Positions 1 through 12,427 of a DNA stretch of 64,000 bases are shown here, piece after piece. The stretch is taken from NCBI RefSeq assembly GCF_021130785.1, contig NW_025787957.1, forward strand, positions 17,457 through 81,456, in the 5' to 3' direction. The position numbers and the translations under genes are program-made. The DNA is from Homalodisca vitripennis. Taxonomy: Eukaryota; Arthropoda; Insecta; Hemiptera; Cicadellidae. Position 1 is the first letter of the stretch, and the number at the start of each line of letters is the position of its first letter. The notes under the pieces were generated by a model. It did no database searches. It worked only from the letters and a program-made list of their open reading frames with translations, and was not told the origin of the DNA.

Positions 1-1909
1 TATATTATTTAACTAGGAAATACTACTGCATAGTTTCAATAATAAACATGTATCCCCAGGCAAATACATAAAAAGCAGCCATAATAAAAACCACCAATGC
101 ACACCCATGCTATGGTGAAATTCGTTATCCTAAGGCTTTTTTTCATCGTTGATTATGATTTTATACTACATGTGATTTGCTAAATCTATTTATTTTAGAT
201 CAAACCATCTGAATGAAATAAACCCTGTGCATTTAATAAAATATATATGTTTGAAGTATTATTAAGAAGAATGTAAAGATAATACGCTTTTTAAATATAA
301 AACATATTTATTGGTGAAGTCATTATTTTTTTAAACCTTCTTACCTTCTATGCGCAAAATTTATTCTACATTTAATTATGTAATATTAATGGGAAGTTGA
401 GAAATACTAAAAATAGACAACTAGATCAAATATAAAAAATTAGACCAATAATAAAATGCATTATAAAAAGTAGGTTTTATTTTAGTTTTTTATATATTAA
501 GACTAAAATTATTATACGTAAAGACAACATTTTTACATAGCTTGGATAAGTTCATTGGTTAGTCTTAACTTATAGAACATTTCAATATGTTGGCCATTCG
601 CACTTTTTCACTTATTTTAACTTACCCATTTCCCAATATAGCCTCAATGTGACATTTGTTATAGAAATATTAGACAATTATATAGAACTATTATGCTTTC
701 ACTATTTGCGCCAGAATTGAGTACAGTTTTAAAGATTAAGGTTTTTTAATTTTAGAAAAGGATTGGTTTTACCTAAGGTAATATGCAAAGCAAAAAATAT
801 TTTTTAAATATACGGTACGGGTTAAGTTATAGCATATTTATACGAGTTTGTTTATATCTAGTAAGGTCTTAAGATTATGACCCTACAAACATTTACAGCA
901 GCATAGCGGAAATAATTGTAACAACTGCAACTGCAGTAAATAAGACAGTGCTTACACATAGATTTAATAGGTTCGTCAAACAACAAAAGTTTCAATAGGG
1001 CGAGTTTTCACATTTGAGCTGAATTTTTTCTCGGGTGTTTCATAGCAAAGCTCATATCTGAAACTCTTTATTAAACTGTAGAGCAATTTTAAGAAGCATT
1101 TATGTTTACCCGTTATATAACCGTTACTTTCAAGATGGCGATTCTAAAATTCTACACAATGCATTTTCATTTTGACACTTCGAAATAACAGCTATTTGTA
1201 CTTTTTCCAAATCAGCTGAAAGCGATATTATGTAATGCTAATCAATAGAAATCTAAAACATTTTTGTATGAATTAACGATTTACATACCTACTTCTAGGT
1301 TTAATTACATCTCAGATCAGTACATGAATATACGGTCTGTACTTTGTGATGTAATTAATTAATGAGAGAAATCCAATGAAAGCAATTAGAGTAAACTGGA
1401 TGTACAGCACACTGATTGGATGGCCTAATGTGTGGTTTGCACATGTGCTCAGCATCTATTGATCTCTGTAAATGCACAAAGAAGACAAAAAAATAAATAA
1501 CGTAAACAGCGATATTTCAGAAGTAAACTGTTCTTACAGGGTAGCACTCAAATTTGTCCTTTAATAAAGAATGGGAAATGTATAGAATACTTTTCTCATT
1601 CGTATGATCTTCAGTAATTAGGTTAAAAATGACCGCCAAAGATGCAAACGCTGTGCGTAGTTTTGTCAACGTACTCTTTTTAACGAGGTATAAGGTTTTG
1701 TCAGGCACACTGTTTTGTGAGATACGCTGTTTTCAAGCTTCACTGTTTTGTCAAACGTTTCCAAAAATTGGTAATATTATGCTCTCTGCAGGTCAAAACT
1801 TTTCTTCCTCTTAGCAAAGAAATTGACAAGAAGAGATCACTCACTGCCTTTAAAGTAAATTTTTTTGAAAAGAGCTCTAATATAAAATAAATGTTGTCAG
1901 TAGTCTTGA
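1..1909. other. AT-rich stretch without a recognised gene
   Basis: No gene, repeat or RNA is recognised. Both strands of 1517-1814 carry a frame of about 60 codons opened by a true ATG (plus strand from 1629, minus strand from 1708). Neither resembles a family I know. Two long frames overlapping in opposite directions over slightly GC-richer DNA is what a non-coding island can also give, so I do not call either a gene. Confidence 0.6.
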
Positions 1910-1997
1910 GTTTTTATGATTATCTCGAATAAATTTTGAAGTAGTGAAAGCTAGTTTTTATGATTACCTCGAATAAAATTTGAAGTAGTGAAAGTTA
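1910..1997. repeat. 44-bp direct tandem duplication, two copies
   Basis: Two adjacent 44-bp units (1910-1953 and 1954-1997) both begin GTTTTTATGATTA and both contain CTCGAATAAA and TTGAAGTAGTGAAAG. They differ at about three positions. This is a local duplication with no evident coding content. It is young enough to be nearly identical but not perfect. Confidence 0.9.
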
Positions 1998-3410
1998 GTC
2001 AAATTAAAACTAATTATAGACTTCTCGAACAGTATGTTTTCTGGGGGTCTATTGTGTAAAAAAGTATGAATACAGATTGTCATTTCACGTGATCAAAAAT
2101 TACTATCCAGATACGTTGAATACACAACTAAACCTTGTTTTCACTTGATATTTCATAGCATTTTACGATTAAAATATAAAAGGCAGCAAATTTTGGAGCA
2201 AAGTTAAATATTTTTGAGGAACAATAGAAATTTCTAGAGCAGACTTAAGATGTTCTGATCTGTGATAAGGAATATATACCGTAACGACTTCTCCGAGAAC
2301 AACAAAGCGATTCCAATTCAAAAGCTATTTAGAGCGGCTCCTAGGCGTTATCTTATCGCGGCAGTACTCCAATTTATGTTCATATGACTGCACAATCATT
2401 AGTTGTAAATACTTACCTTGTATCACATATTTATTACACTTTCAAAAATCACGCAGTAAGTTTATGTAAAGTATCATCATTCTATAATAAACTTTTATTT
2501 TATTAACTCTCTAATTAATTATGTTTACAAGTAAAATTAAACAACTTATAAAATTACTAAAACCCAAAAAATACATTTTTAAAGACGTTTTTTAAAATAG
2601 ACTAAAACGATTAAATTAGCTTCTGATGCATTCCTGCAGGCTCATAATCCAATTTAAATAGATCTAGAAGTGCTTGTTAAATATAAAATTGCTGGGTCAT
2701 AAGAACGAACAACTATTCCATATATAATCGCCACTTTACACCTCACATAGTAACATTAATTTTATCTTGTTGAAAATTTTTTGACGACTGGCTGACGGAA
2801 CAAAGACGTGTACCAGGACTGTTTTATCGAGTTTAGTTTCACTTAGATATTATGATAATTATTTTGAGCATAACCCCCAAGTTTCATTTTATTAGCCTAC
2901 ACACATTTACACACAAACAAATGAATTTTTTTATTGGTTTTGATAATCGATCCGGGTTATGATAAGTAAAATCCAAAACTCCTTTCTAAAATATATTCAT
3001 GAGAATAGTTAAAGTAGAATATGTCTATGAAGTAATACATTGCATTCATAAAACATTGAATTAACTATACCTAAATAAATATGTAGCAGCAGTTCAGTAA
3101 TGTAATCCATACATTATGGATTTTCGTTGGATAATACAACAATCCTAAATAAACCCCGTGTTTGCTGGGGACGTTATTTTAGGATGGTTGTATAATATAG
3201 TCCAGAATAATCTGATATGTTGGTGAAGCCACATAATATGTTAGTGGATAATCTAGCTAAAACATTGTGTGAAAACGTTATAGCATAATAAAATACACAT
3301 GTTATTAGACTAAAAATCATATTATTATCAACATATAAAAGTAGATTGGAGAAATCCAGTTTTTGGGTAATCCATGAGAAAATACTAATGTTGACATAGT
3401 AAATCAGGGA
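1998..3410. other. AT-rich DNA with one GC-richer island
   Basis: Most of this stretch is featureless. An island at 2257-2388 has several CpG-bearing codon-like triplets and stays open on the plus strand for about 43 codons, ending at the TGA near 2386-2388. It has no start codon of its own and no convincing splice sites. The minus strand is also partly open. It could be a fragment of an exon or of a mobile element; I recognise neither. Confidence 0.4.
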
Positions 3411-4830
3411 CATAAAGACACAGAGTTTCGCTGACACAGCTTTACATTTAACAGTCACTCCACTCTCTATGTGGACTCACTTTTGACAGGTTGAAGTAAT
3501 GTATCAGCTGCACAATCCCCAGATATTCAGCTATTATTCGTGTGTGTGCTCGCTGAACGTAAAGAGACACAGTTTTCGCTGACACAGCTTTTACATTTAA
3601 CAGGCACTCCACTCTCTATGTGGACTCACTTTTGACAGGTTGAAGGTAATGTATCAGCTGCACAATCCCAGATATTCAGCTATTATTCGTGTGCTCGCAT
3701 GAAACGTAAAGACACAGTTTCGCTGACACAGCTTTACATGTGTAACAGGCACTCCACTCTCTGTGTGGACTCACTTTTGACAGGTTGAAGGTAATGTATC
3801 AGCTGCACAATCCCAATATTTCAGCTATTGTTTCGTGTGCTCGCTGAACGTAAAGAGACAGTTTTGCTGACAACAGCTTTACATGTGACAGGCACTCCAC
3901 TCTCTGTGTGGACTCACTTTTGACAGGTTGAAGGTAATGTATCAGCTGCACAATCCCAGATATTCAGCTATTGTTCGTGTGCTCGCTGAACGTAAAGAGA
4001 CAGTTTTGCTGACACAGCTTTACATGTGACAGGCACTCCACTCTCTGTGTGGACTCACTACTGACAGGTTGAAGGTAATGTATCAGCTGCACAAGTCCCA
4101 CATATTCAGCTATTGTTCGTGTGCTCACTGAACGTAAAGAGACAGTTTTGCTGACACAGCTTTACATGTAACAGGCACTCCACTCTCTATGTGGACTCAC
4201 TTTTGACAGGTTTTGAAGGTAATGTATCAGCTGCACAGTCCCAGATATTCAGCTATTATTCGTGTGCTCGCTGAACGTAAAGAGACAGTTTTTGCTGACA
4301 CAGCTTTACATGTGGGACAGGCACTCCACTCTCTATGTGGGACTCACTTTTGACAGGTTGAAGGTAATGTATCAGCTGCACAAGTCCCACATATTCAGCT
4401 ATTGTTCGTGTGCTCGCTGCACGTTAAAGAGACAGTTTTGCTGACACAGCTTTAAATGTAACAGGCACTCCACTCTCTATGTGGACTCACTTTTGACAGG
4501 TTGAAGGTAATGTATCAGCTGCACATCCCACATATTCAGCTATTGTTCGTGTGCTCGCTGCACGTAAAGAGACAGTTTTTTGCTGACACAGCCTTTACAT
4601 GTAACAGGCACACTCCACTCTCTATGTGGACTCACTTTTGACAGGTTGAAAATAATGTATCAGCCTGCACAATCCCAGATATTCAGCTATTTATTCGTGT
4701 GCTCGCTGAACGTAAAGAGACAGTTTTGCTGACACAGCTTTACATGTGACAGGCACTCCACTCTCTGTATGGACTCACTATTGACAGCTTGAGGATGTGA
4801 TATCAGCTGCACAATCCCACACATCCAACC
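3411..4830. repeat. Tandem array, ten copies of a ~144-bp unit
   Basis: A satellite-like array. The core CACTCCACTCTCT begins at 3456, 3605, 3750, 3893, 4034, 4176, 4322, 4466, 4611 and 4754, so the period is 141 to 149 bp. Each unit also carries TGACAGGTTGAAGGTAATG, TATCAGCTGCACA and a block of the form GTGTGCTCGCTGAACG. Copies differ mainly by one-base insertions or deletions and A/G or A/T changes. The array starts sharply with AAAGACACAG and ends near CAATCCCACACATCC, where similarity stops. No long frame runs through the units in register, so it does not look like a coding repeat. Confidence 0.97.
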
Positions 4831-6168
4831 TTCACTCATCTCTTCTTTATGTATTTATTTAATTACAGTATTTGGTCATTTGGATACAGTGATTATTAAA
4901 GGACAAATTATGATTTTTTAAAGAAATAACCATTTTGTAAAGGATAAATGGAAAATTTATGTTCTAACTTATTATTAGAAACTAAATTATGAACATCTGA
5001 AATATGTTCCATTACTCGACGTCTCGTCAGGCGTTCAATACACTTTGTTCAGTAATAGTACTAATTTCAGCTGTTCGATACACTTACATTTGTTTAACCA
5101 CCAACCTCACTCGGACATGTGATCCATTAATCAGTGCATGTGGTACTAATGATAATGGATTGCTCTTAATAAAATATATTCTTTTATAAAAATAATGCTT
5201 TTTCACATGTTGACATTATGGTTACTTACTCATGACAAGTGTATGAATGTCTCCTTGCGCTCAGCCAACTCTCAGAGTCACATAAACAATTATTGAAATC
5301 GATTTTGTTTAAATATAAATAAAGCTTAATACAACATTTCAAGTCTACTAGACAGTAATCTTCGCTGACGCTTGGTCAAATATACTGTAAAGTATAGTTT
5401 TGGTCAACCTTCTTTGTATTATTATCATTGTGGAATTGTTTACCTAAATAAAATTACATATCGTAACGCAAAGGTAAAACTTAATAAGAAATTATTTTGT
5501 CATATATGAAAAATGTGGTATTCTGACTTTTCCAGTATTCTTTAGAGCTCAATTTTAAAGGGATAACTTAATTTTAACAACTTGAAGCTTATGTATCCTA
5601 TCTAACGCAAGAGATAAAAGAAAGACGGAATTCCCAGAACCACATAGAAGATAATGTGGAGTCCCTTTAATACACAGAGTTGGTCTCAGCTCGCAATCTC
5701 TGTAGTATTAATCCGATATACTGTTCCATCTGATGATTACACACAATCAGATATGGTTAATGAAATTTGCTACCAAACCTAAGGGAATCATTTAGTACCT
5801 GAGAGGTACCTCGTACATGAAAGTAATTTAAATAATTATAATTAGCTTTTATGGAATCAATAACATTGCCTCTTTTGTTATTTGAGTAGGAATGAGGCAT
5901 TTAATATGTGTTGTAGAACATTTACTATAGAGGTTCAAGTGTATATAAAAATTACTATACTACAAAAATATGTTTAATCAGGCATGCATTACTCCCTCTT
6001 ACGTTTCCACAGCACATAAGCTTATATGATAATAGGTGCAAACTTTTACAGTGGGGTCCCTCAATTTGGTACCTGTTGTAACCCCTGTTCTCACCTGTAT
6101 AATTAGTTTATATAACACATAAACGGAGTAAAAAATTCAAATAAGAGGGAACGTGTTATAACGTAAAT
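4831..6168. other. AT-rich DNA, no gene seen
   Basis: Holds one copy of an unidentified dispersed repeat (5640-5783, listed separately). Nothing else is recognisable on either strand. Confidence 0.6.
5640..5783. repeat. Unidentified dispersed repeat, copy 1
   Basis: Aligns in the same orientation with 9598-9735. Shared landmarks in order are a GTGGAGTCCCTTTAA-like block, CTCAGCTCGCAATCTCTGTA (against CTTAGCCTGTAATCTCTATA in the other copy), TCCGATATACT, an AATCAG-like block and a terminal CTAAG. The copies are clearly diverged with small indels. No coding frame or family is recognised; it may be part of an old transposable element. Confidence 0.65.
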
Positions 6169-6425
6169 ACGAGGCACGTCCAGAAAGTAAGTGTATTGGT
6201 ACTCTCACAGCTGTAGGGAATACATTTTTGAAGGTAAAAGCGCCGATTGAAATTTGAGGTGAAAACTGTTTAGACTGACTTTTAGTTTCAGGCGTGTAGT
6301 GGGCAACCCAAGTTTCGTCTCCAGTAACAATAGAGTAGAGAAAATTATCGTCTTCAAGTTAGTAGCGTTCAAAAAACTTTTTGGAGCTCTGCACTCGATT
6401 GAACGTGTGCTGTTCTGTCAACTGT
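6169..6425 (-). mobile_element. mariner-type transposon relic (partial transposase)
   Basis: Read on the minus strand from about 6420 to 6267, the DNA encodes a recognisable piece of mariner transposase: NRVQSSKKFFERY, then after one in-frame stop LEDDNFLYSIVTGDETWVAHY and TPETKSQSK (given here as separate segments of at most 20 residues each when read). The TGDETW segment holds the first catalytic aspartate of the mariner DDE triad in this family. The frame loses similarity after TPETK. About 90 bp further on, at 6170-6190, the sequence CGAGGCACGTCCAGAAAGTA resembles a mariner-like inverted-repeat end. The N-terminal DNA-binding part and the last two catalytic aspartates are absent, and a TAA interrupts the frame, so this is a dead deletion derivative. 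The superfamily is confident; the subfamily and the exact ends are not. Confidence 0.85.
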
Positions 6426-8917
6426 TTTTTTTTTGCTGTTAGCCTCGTAATACTTAGCTGTTTAACAAACACAAGGTAGAGGTACGCCACACCGTATGTT
6501 GGGTAACAGACCTTGCTGAGATTTTATGTAAAATGCTAAGTACAATTTCAAAATTTCAGGTTTATTTTATTATTGGCAGACAATGATACGGAAGACAATT
6601 TTGTACACCCCCATTCAAACAGAAAACAAATTTTTATCAGCCTAATGAGTAATAGGCTTAAACGACGATCGATTGATTGTAAGTTAAAATCTATGTTTTT
6701 AGTGAGTTATATGTATCCCTTGACAAGTACCAATAAACTTTAGAATAGGACACAGTAGTTGGTGATGAGGGGTCTGGGAGGTGCGCCGCGCCCCTTATCG
6801 CATGTGATTCTAGGTAGTGATGGGAACAACCGATTGGAAACATATGTTTAATTCGATTGTTAGAAGACCCGGTTTAATCGGTTGAAATTTACAGTTTTTT
6901 GCTCTGAATGACTGAATACAGTTGGGCAGTTTCAGTCGGTTGATTTACTTCATTTAGCGTCTAAGTGAGTGAATCCAATGAACTGCATTTAAACTTTGTT
7001 TTACTGAAAGTACTATCTTGGCCTTTCGAAGAGGACAACGAATCTTTTCCGACCAATTGCTAATATTTTGCGATTTTCGGGCTTTGTATTTGAAATAGAT
7101 CGTATATACTAATTAGGTTACAAAATGTGAAGATATATCATTGTAACGGGTTTTGGGAGTAAAGTTTTTGAAATCAACAACGTATTTAACTTACTGTGTA
7201 TTTAGTATAAATTTCATTATTTTTATTACTATAGTTATTATAAATTTTATTTCAATTCAAAAATATTTAATTTTAACTATATTTACTTTCGCAACTTTAA
7301 GTTTTTATATTAGCAAGTTCATTCAGTCTTTACATAATTGAAAAATTTCAAGAACAGCTATTACTTTCTCATTCTCTATAAAAATTCACAAATTAATTAA
7401 CGTACTCTCACAAAAAGCTCCAAACGGCTGTAGGGCGAAACCAGCTTAATTACATCTTTAATAACTGAACTGATTTCATTATTAAAAGAATAGGGAGAGA
7501 TTTGGCGAATAAGGTAGGGGTATCTAAGACACAATCATGAGACAGAACAAAAGTACACGTGACATGAGTGCTCCAAAAAGTACATTTATCCAAAACAGTT
7601 GCTCCGTCCTAGATCTACCTGAGGTCCGTGGCTAGTGAGTATGTAAGTATGTTCAATAAACTCGCGAGATTTGTGGAATTAAATCTAACAAATCTTGCTT
7701 TAAAACAAGAATCTAATTAACATACTTCCTCTTTAACCTAGGGAATTCTAATTTTGCTAGTCTTGATCCAATATGTTTATAACTAGTAAACTCAACAATC
7801 CATTTTGATTACCCTAGCTATAATACTATTTTAAGTATACGTGAATTACACTATACTTAAATCAAATCAGATTGTGTCTACATGAAAAAAAAATTTCTTA
7901 TCGCATTAACGAAATAATAGGGGATTGAATTGAACTTATAACATAGCAGTAATAAACACAAAGATCGGTTTTTATTTTATAATGCGGATAAAACTTAAAC
8001 ACTTTTTAAAGGATATGACGGCCATATTCAATGTAAACTACAATGAAATTTAAATCAAATATGAACCCTTAGGGGAGGGAATTGGAGCACACCAGTAGAA
8101 TTCATCGGTTTATAATTACAATGGAATATTAATATCGAATTTATATACAATACATCTATGTGTGTTTGATCAGTGAAATACCTAAACACATTCCACTTCT
8201 ATTTTTCCCTAAATGCCCTTTCAGTGCTAATTTTATGTTTATTTTAAAATATTTATATAAAAATACAAGACTGTGTAGAATATTTGTATAAATACTAATA
8301 GTTGTAAAATGTATTTTGTAAGGTTAATACAGTTATGATAACTTCCATAAAACTTCAAAAGTGTGTTAATGATACATTAAAACTAACCGAATTCATTTTA
8401 ATATTATTATTGAATTTTCCTACTTGAAATATCCGAAATAATAACAACAATTATAATAAAGTGCCTCAACAATTCTAAGTTTCCCAACATGCTCTTGAAT
8501 AAATATTTATATTATATTTAAGCCAAATTATGATAAATATCGTTGGTTGTACATTGCTGATTCCTATTTTGATTTCTTTGTATGTTTTCTATAGTTATTA
8601 ATGTTCATAGTTCCTACCTTGTATACATTTTAAAACAATTTCTATTTATATACTTATTTATATTTAATTCGCTACAGGTTACAGTATATTAATACTTTAT
8701 TTTTATAGATTGTTATCCATTCTTATATATTTCATTTCATTTCATCGTATGTTAGTATTGTACTTTATTGTTAGCTTGTATGGCTGTTAACTATCAAGCC
8801 ATACCCTGATTGCTTATTAGCATATTTATGTGTTTTGCCATTTAAATACGTATATTTTCTTAATCCGGATGAATGTAGCACAAACATTGGTGATTTATAG
8901 ATAATATATGTCCACAG
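6426..8917. other. AT-rich DNA, no gene seen
   Basis: No feature is well supported. A GC-rich patch lies at 6770-6800, followed at 6815 by TAGTGATGGGAAC, which resembles a hAT transposon tip without a matching partner. The hydrophobic frame at 7153-7341 begins with TTG and is made of A/T-only codons, so it is not called. Confidence 0.6.
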
Positions 8918-9158
8918 TGAATTGAAAAAATCTAAGAAACGTTCCCATAATGCTAGTAATTTCGAAAGGTGTTGGTCCGAGAAAGAATGCGTTGAGGAAG
9001 TCAAGTATAAATACTTAATTGCTATAATTGACACGAACTATTTCTTGAAAAGCTTAATACAAGGAAAAAGACTAGTGCAGCCAAACGGAAATCAATTCGG
9101 TCTGGAACAGATTATTAGTCAACTATCTTTTATCTTTGTACTATTAGTTTACCTTTAG
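8918..9158 (+). CDS. Possible internal or terminal exon, unknown protein
   Basis: An open frame follows a plausible acceptor (TATGTCCACAG, ending 8917) and runs to a TAG at 9156-9158, about 79 codons. It has no ATG near its beginning, so if real it would be a downstream exon. The reading is hydrophilic and varied (for example HNASNFERCWSEKECVEEV, then LIQGKRLVQPNGNQFGLEQ) rather than the Phe/Ile/Lys/Asn monotony of AT-rich noise, and ends in a hydrophobic tail. The minus strand of the same DNA is also open (8771-9034), which weakens the case. I recognise no domain. It may instead be a remnant of a mobile element. Confidence 0.25.
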
Positions 9159-9489
9159 CTGTAAATTATATATTATTTAAAAAAGTTATTTTCTGTGTTG
9201 CACACAAATATAGTAGTATACTAAAATTTATCAGGTAAAAATGATTCATATTTGCAACAACATTTTTTGGATCTCTTTGACGAACATGACTCCATACTCT
9301 AGACACATTGAATTCATGAACTGCCGATTGTATACAGCAGAATTAAGTGTTGAAAAGGACTTTTCTAATTAAAGAACAAGCAGTTCATTTTCTCGGGTGT
9401 TTTAGAGTTTGTGATGTTTTGTAAAACACATTCATGGTTAAAAATATTCCAACAATGTACCCAAAACCATGAGTACATGTATTTTCATG

Positions 9490-9511
9490 TATGTGTGTGT
9501 GTGTGTGTGTA
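9490..9511. repeat. (TG)n microsatellite
   Basis: About ten uninterrupted TG dinucleotides, flanked by ATGTA and ATTTTTGG. Confidence 0.95.
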
Positions 9512-9597
9512 TTTTTGGATGGTACCCGAAAAAAAAATACATTTGATTTAATTTGACTCAACTAACGTAATGCCCCAATCAATCACGAAACCCTCAA

Positions 9598-9735
9598 AAA
9601 AGACAATGGGGAGGCCCTTAAATGTAGATTGTCGGTCTTAGCCTGTAATCTCTATAATGATATTCCGATATACTCTATTACATTATAATGTACACCATCA
9701 GGCTTTGGCGGTAAGATTTTCAATTAAAACTAAGC
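9598..9735. repeat. Unidentified dispersed repeat, copy 2
   Basis: Same-orientation partner of 5640-5783. It preserves TCCGATATACT, a GTCGGTCTTAGCCTGTAATC block and the closing ACTAAG. It lies about 3.9 kb downstream of copy 1. Divergence is too high for a recent duplication, so it is more likely a family member. Confidence 0.65.
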
Positions 9736-9912
9736 GGTAAATTAATGATAAATGCAAGTACACAATTAACTACAACATAACTCGTAAATTCCACGCATTA
9801 TAACTATATATAAAAGGCCAAATTCTGTTTACTGCATTTTCCTAAAATCAATAAGGTTCGTTTTGGGATAAAGGGAAAGATGTGTACAAAGTTTCACGTT
9901 CTCTGGACCATT

Positions 9913-9994
9913 CTATATAAAGTTATTTCACTGGTATTCCGTCTTCTGACTATTTTACCACAAAATTAATGGCCATCTTCCTAAATATATAAAT
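9913..9994 (+). promoter_or_regulatory. Candidate TATA boxes upstream of a signal-peptide-like frame
   Basis: CTATATAAAG at 9913-9922 is a good TATA match lying about 110 bp before the ATG at 10032. A second match, ATATATAAAT, lies at 9985-9994. TATA-like strings are common by chance in DNA this AT-rich, so only the combination with the downstream frame makes this worth noting. No initiator or other factor site is convincing. Confidence 0.25.
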
Positions 9995-10031
9995 ACCACG
10001 ATCAAAGGAAAGGTTCAAGGACGGATTTTCA

Positions 10032-10121
10032 ATGCTCTACGTCTTTCTAATGACAGTTGTCGCCTTCTCGATGCTGGCGTACGGACAACGACACTCAGCC
10101 AATCAAATATTTAATTTTTGA
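10032..10121 (+). CDS. Candidate first exon encoding a signal peptide
   Basis: A 29-codon frame starting at ATG 10032 reads MLYVFLMTVVAFSMLAYGQR and then nine more residues to TGA 10119-10121. The first 16 residues look like a secretory signal: a short N-terminus, then a hydrophobic core rich in Val, Leu, Met and Phe, then small residues. Codons are unusually GC-rich for this region (CTC, TAC, GTC, GTC, GCC, TTC, TCG, CTG, GCG). The frame may be read through a splice donor: GTACGG at 10079 would end the exon after ...SMLA in phase 2, matching the acceptor at 12441. The base at position -3 of the ATG is T, a poor start context. If genuine it would be a small secreted peptide gene such as a neuropeptide, venom-like or cuticle peptide; nothing in the sequence chooses among these. 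Confidence 0.4.
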   Translation: MLYVFLMTVVAFSMLAYGQRHSANQIFNF

Positions 10122-12427
10122 TATTTTTATAAATGCACTTTTTGAACTATTCCCTTTTTATTACTTGCATAATTTTGTTTTTAATATTATTGTTGAAAGG
10201 TTTTAAATTAGAACATTTAAAATCACATTATGATTGAAAAATTGCTGACGCAATAGAAAAAACCGAGTTAGTATATAGTTAAAGATAAAAACAAACAAAT
10301 ATGTTATGTTCTCAAGATTCTCACAGCTAAAAATGCCCTGGGGAGCTATACAAGTGCGTTGTTTGTCTCTTGATATTTGTTATCAGAATAATAATCGTAT
10401 CTTCTCTCTATAACTAGGTCAATTTTCTAAACAACTAATTTGATTCTTTATCATTGGTACACTAGTTTCCAACAAGTATTACTATCTGATTTTCGTGGAT
10501 TTTCGGAATAAAATTTATCTAAACATAAAGATAAATCTCCATCGTAATAACGCGAAAGAACACGACACGAATCTTTTATCTGCACGACAGTTGGGTAAGT
10601 AGCCTCCAGAGTGAAAGCTGCTTTTAAAACTGAAGAGTTTTATCATCTTATGCAACTTGAAAAATTCTTTCTTCTTCATTCTAAAGTAATGTACATTTTA
10701 AACCGATGGAATAAACTCTGGTAGATTTGAGTGTACACATAACAAAATAAGATTTAAATCATATTTTTTAATAATTATAACATGTAATGCAAATAAATGT
10801 TGATAAATATTTTACTTAAAAACTTTCTTGTTGTCTAATTTAATTAAATTTTTTTATTTCTTCAGTTTTTATTTCACTCTCATTGATGTATCTCAACCAC
10901 GATTTGAATGCAGGTTTCACAGAAAATTTTAGACCTCATATTGTGTTAATAATAAGAACACTTGTTTCCTGCAGGACGAACTAAAGTGGTACAGATTATT
11001 ATGAAGGTGATACTGATGCAAAACCTGTACATTTCACTTGAAATTAATTAAGCAGTGAATTGTTTTGGACTTTTCCTATCTACTCTGGGTACTGATATCG
11101 TTAGCATTTATTTAACTAAACTTACTAACATCAGTATCAACATCAATGTCTATTGTATCAGTAGCACTAACCAAAATTTGTCAAGTTTGCCTTATTTACC
11201 GTAAATGTTAGAGCCGTATAGTTCATCAGTAACTGTTTACGGTTCTAATTTAGATACGAGTTGTACTGGATTGTTGCTTTTTTCTTGCACAGTTATGTAT
11301 ATCCAAAGTGTTGTGACTATCAATTTTAGTGCCATTATTGCCTGAATACTATTATTTAAAATTCTTTAAAGTTATCAGTTATAGTTAAAGTTACAAATAT
11401 TTTGACCACTATATTAGTCGTAATATCTAAGGATGCTAGAAATATAAAATGATCAATAAGTTGGTTCACGAAGAACAAAGTAAAAATCAGTATTCATCTT
11501 CATAAGTCAACACTTTTTGCAGTACGTAATGTCCTATAACGGACACAAAACAGTTTACAGCGTGGAAATTTGTTATGTTCAAATAAAAATTGCTGGCAAG
11601 TTCATTAGGTTATAAGAACAATAACAATCTATTTGGTATGCTATATTTTAAATCTCTGATTACAAAATACAAATACTATTGTGTGAATTAACATCTACCA
11701 ACAGTGATCATAATTAGTGTTTCATTTGAACTGAGAAACACAGCCAGCGGGCAAACCAATCAATCAAAACAAACCCATACTGCAGTGCGGTGCTTTATAA
11801 CAAACGTGTTCACATGTAGTACTGTACCTATTTCTTGGAACACCTTACGCCTTACTCTTGTTAACGCAATTAGTGCTCGTTCACATTAAGTTAATGAAGA
11901 CTGTGTAGATCAATCACCTACTGAAGTATGGTGTGCTATAATTCTCCTATATGTAATATTGTACTAGTTAATACTTATTCACAAAGCATCATAACAGACC
12001 ATTGAGTAAATGGTACCTGACTCTTTCTATCGCAATCGGAGCTACTTTCACATTGTATAAACTCAGGATCGGTGATAATCAATTATCTATGCAGAGGATG
12101 AAGAATTATACAAACTATTTACCACTATTGGAAGTTCAATTTTGCTTCCTGAGTTTAATTAGGATAAATTGATGATTAATGATTAACAAAATTATATTAA
12201 AACATAAGAGTAACTACATGAACCGTTTTTAAATTATTACTTATATAACTAGCAAATATACTTATAACTTCTCTGAAAGTACCGAAGGTGTGCTTATAAA
12301 TTTCATGAACTTATTATCATAATCATATATCTCGAAACTTTATCAATACTTCAAAAGCTACAAAAATAATACGCCCTCTTGCTCTTAACCGACGGTTTAG
12401 CCGATAAAAAAAGACTGACTCCTCCTT
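10122..12427. other. AT-rich DNA, possibly intronic
   Basis: No gene is recognised. A frame without ATG is open from about 10440 and contains the segment HRNNAKEHDTNLLSARQL, followed directly by a strong donor, GGTAAGTAG, at 10592-10600. This could be an internal exon of a gene containing 10032-10121, but I see no good acceptor. The 61-codon frame at 11704-11889 begins with GTG and is not called. Confidence 0.4.

Noticed and set aside
4262..4444. Open frame inside the tandem array
   Set aside because: It spans one array unit by chance; the same frame is interrupted in the neighbouring units.
6815..6900. TAGTGATGGGAAC resembling a hAT transposon tip
   Set aside because: No inverted partner or 8-bp target duplication could be found within the window.
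7153..7341. Hydrophobic 62-codon frame resembling a membrane protein
   Set aside because: First codon is TTG, and the residues (Ile, Phe, Thr, Asn) are what A/T-only codons give. No splice or promoter signal.
1020..9405. TTCTCGGGTGTTT occurring at about 1028 and 9392
   Set aside because: Only 13 bp shared with unrelated flanks; compatible with chance.
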